64,000 nucleotides of DNA from Paenibacillus farraposensis (lineage in GTDB: Bacteria > Bacillota > Bacilli > Paenibacillales > Paenibacillaceae): NCBI RefSeq assembly GCF_020736845.1, contig NZ_JAFFQR010000105.1:85901-149900 (forward strand), written 5' to 3'. Shown one piece after another: positions 62,570 through 64,000 of the stretch. The notes under the pieces were generated by a model. The model made no database searches. It was not told the DNA's origin and worked only from the letters and a program-made list of their open reading frames with translations. Both the position numbers and the translations under genes were made by a program. The stretch's first letter is position 1. Each line of letters begins with the position of its first letter.

Positions 62570-63175
62570 TCACTGCCTTAAATAAATAAGAATATTGTAG
62601 ACACTATGTGCAATCGTTGGAGCCCATATCGAAGAAGTCTTTTTATATATAAATCCAAGAATGTATCCTACGAGAAATATGGTCACATAGTTAAGAAGTG
62701 AATATCCTGAAATAATACCTATTGGAAAGTGTACCCCCATAAAAAGTATGGCTTGTATAAAGTTATTTCCTTTTACCTGATGGTCTCTTAGTTTATTCAT
62801 AATGAATCCTCGGAACACCACTTCTTCAGAAAATGCCGCTAATGGTGTAATGATCCATCTGATTCCTATGTCAAATCTAAAACCATTAAAGATAGTAACC
62901 TCGATTACTACCAATAATAATCCAATAATTCCACCAGTAAATACTCCCTTGATAATATTTTGTTTTAGTTTTATGTAGTCAATGATTTGTCGCAGCCTTA
63001 CTCGATCGATATATACGAAATAAATGACTACCAGCCCGATCCAAAAAAACAGTTTTATTAAGAATGATATCAAATAAAGATTCAAATCAGATATTTTTGG
63101 ATGGAATGTTAGTTCCTTAATTGTCCAGCCCATGTAAAAAAACAATATAAAGAGAATAAGTTTACTTTTAGTCAT
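62570..63175 (-). CDS. CPBP-family intramembrane glutamic endopeptidase
   Basis: A 201-residue membrane protein with six to eight hydrophobic segments. The CPBP motif 1 is FSEEVVFRGFI (Glu117, Glu118 and Arg122). The later histidines are in FMGVHFPIG and WAPTIAHSVYNI. The family contains type II CAAX prenyl proteases and bacteriocin self-immunity proteins. The ATG at 63175 is preceded by AAAGGAAAC; the longer frame upstream has no such site. The sequence is clearly AT-rich compared with the rest of the window, indicating acquired DNA. Bacteriocin immunity is possible but unproven. Confidence 0.85.
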   Translation of the reverse strand: MTKSKLILFILFFYMGWTIKELTFHPKISDLNLYLISFLIKLFFWIGLVVIYFVYIDRVRLRQIIDYIKLKQNIIKGVFTGGIIGLLLVVIEVTIFNGFRFDIGIRWIITPLAAFSEEVVFRGFIMNKLRDHQVKGNNFIQAILFMGVHFPIGIISGYSLLNYVTIFLVGYILGFIYKKTSSIWAPTIAHSVYNILIYLRQ

Positions 63176-63295
63176 TTTGTTGTTTCCTTTAATAAATTTC
63201 TTTGATATTACCATAAATTGTTCTGTAACTCCAATATCCGTAGTGATTTTAGATTGGCGTTTATTGGGGATAAATAGAACAATGTTTCCCTTTAA

Positions 63296-64000
63296 AATCC
63301 GCAGCGTTATAGTAACAAAACCAATTTAAGATACAAGTATGAAAGCCTCGTAGACAATATAATTGTTTGTGCAAGCACCGCTAAAGGACAGATCGCGATA
63401 GGAAATGACGAAGACACATCAATATCAACTGCAGATATTGAAGATAACAAGATAGAACTCAACAATATAAACAGTGCAGGAATCTACCTAGTTGGTGATC
63501 CAACAAACAAGTTTGAAAACATATCTATCTCCAGCAATATCGTAACAGGTAAGATGCGAGCAGCAATTTTTGTCGGCAGCTCTACGATGCCAAGCACATT
63601 TGCCAATTTCAAAAATGTTCTGGTATCGGAAAATACCATTGATATGGATATCAGAGACTCCACTAGCGCTCATTACATTTCTGCTATCCGTGTAAGAAAT
63701 GGCATTAGCGCTGCTATTTGTAACAATACCGTACGCTTTGCCTGCCAAGGAGGTGGTTATGCAGAGGCTAAAATCATAAGAGCCGATAGCTTTAAGGACA
63801 TTTTGATAAGCGCAAATCAAATTATAATGTCGGATTCCAATTTTCGAACAGACGCACAGTTATACGGGGTCCAACTCGAAATGGATTCAGCTATAACAAA
63901 CAGCCTTTATTGCAAAGCGAAGATAATCTTAAATATGGTGCTTGGCACGGGATACCGATGGGGGATATCAGAGCGCGGAGGGGTTAATGTTTCAAACTTC
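63296..64000 (+). pseudogene. Right-handed beta-helix protein, 5'-truncated and running off the window
   Basis: An open frame without any usable start begins after a TAA at 63293 and continues past the window end. Its 235 residues show pectate-lyase-like repeats: IEDNKIELNNINSAGIYLV, ISISSNIVTG, VLVSENTIDMDIRDSTSAHYIS, ICNNTVRFACQGG and ILISANQIIMSDS. Each repeat has the NxI pattern of parallel beta-helices, as in phage tail spikes and surface polysaccharide-degrading enzymes. The N-terminal part is missing, so it is probably a relic of a prophage or surface protein gene; the 3' end is not visible. Confidence 0.65.

Overview
The window reads as a chromosomal segment of a spore-forming, low-to-mid-GC Firmicute, most likely a Paenibacillus of the polymyxa group. 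This is inferred from gene content and order (cotE near mutS-mutL-miaA-hfq, then spoVK-hflX-ynbB-glnR-glnA, as in Bacillus/Paenibacillus) and from the style of the proteins. No rRNA, tRNA or CRISPR array was seen. Core genes are intact, with strong ribosome binding sites and clear intrinsic terminators between units.

Layout. 0-12 kb: a two-headed dynamin (DynA type), the collapsed remains of a heterodimeric ABC exporter, purT plus an acetyltransferase, a secreted CAP protein, and an SGNH hydrolase joined to an ABC-2 transporter. 12-19.5 kb: parE-parC, a MarR regulator, and two RNA-modification genes on the minus strand. 19.5-22.7 kb: araA behind two AraR-type operators, then a Fur-box-controlled flavodoxin/YkuO-like pair. 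22.7-26.8 kb: an EmrB-type drug exporter between two different adaptors, preceded by a leader that looks like a ribosome-mediated attenuator. 26.9-32.3 kb: a five-gene cassette (LRR protein, ATP-grasp protein, alkaline-phosphatase-superfamily hydrolase, two radical SAM enzymes) matching the uncharacterised Salmonella STM4011-STM4015 families in collinear order. This is the best candidate in the window for an undescribed biological system.

32.3-41.3 kb: small envelope proteins, PadR, a beta-carbonic anhydrase diverging from an M32 carboxypeptidase, an NMT1/THI5-type ABC importer, an aromatic-acid exporter, and a broken LysR gene. 41.4-60.7 kb: cotE, a putative amidoligase, mutS, mutL, an RsmJ-like methyltransferase, miaA, hfq, a PBP1A, a DUF402 protein, a YdcF protein, spoVK, hflX, ynbB, and the GlnR-controlled glnR-glnA pair. 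60.7-64 kb: an AT-rich, decayed mobile or prophage-derived segment with an integrase fragment, a stalk-domain fragment, frameshifted small genes, a CPBP protease and a beta-helix fragment running off the window.

How the genes work together. The conserved block links DNA repair, RNA metabolism, sporulation and nitrogen assimilation. The accessory blocks are self-contained transcription units with their own regulators: AraR/CcpA for araA, Fur for flavodoxin, GlnR for glnRA, and probable attenuation for the efflux operon. Several accessory genes carry single-base losses in homopolymer runs, while all long core genes stay open.
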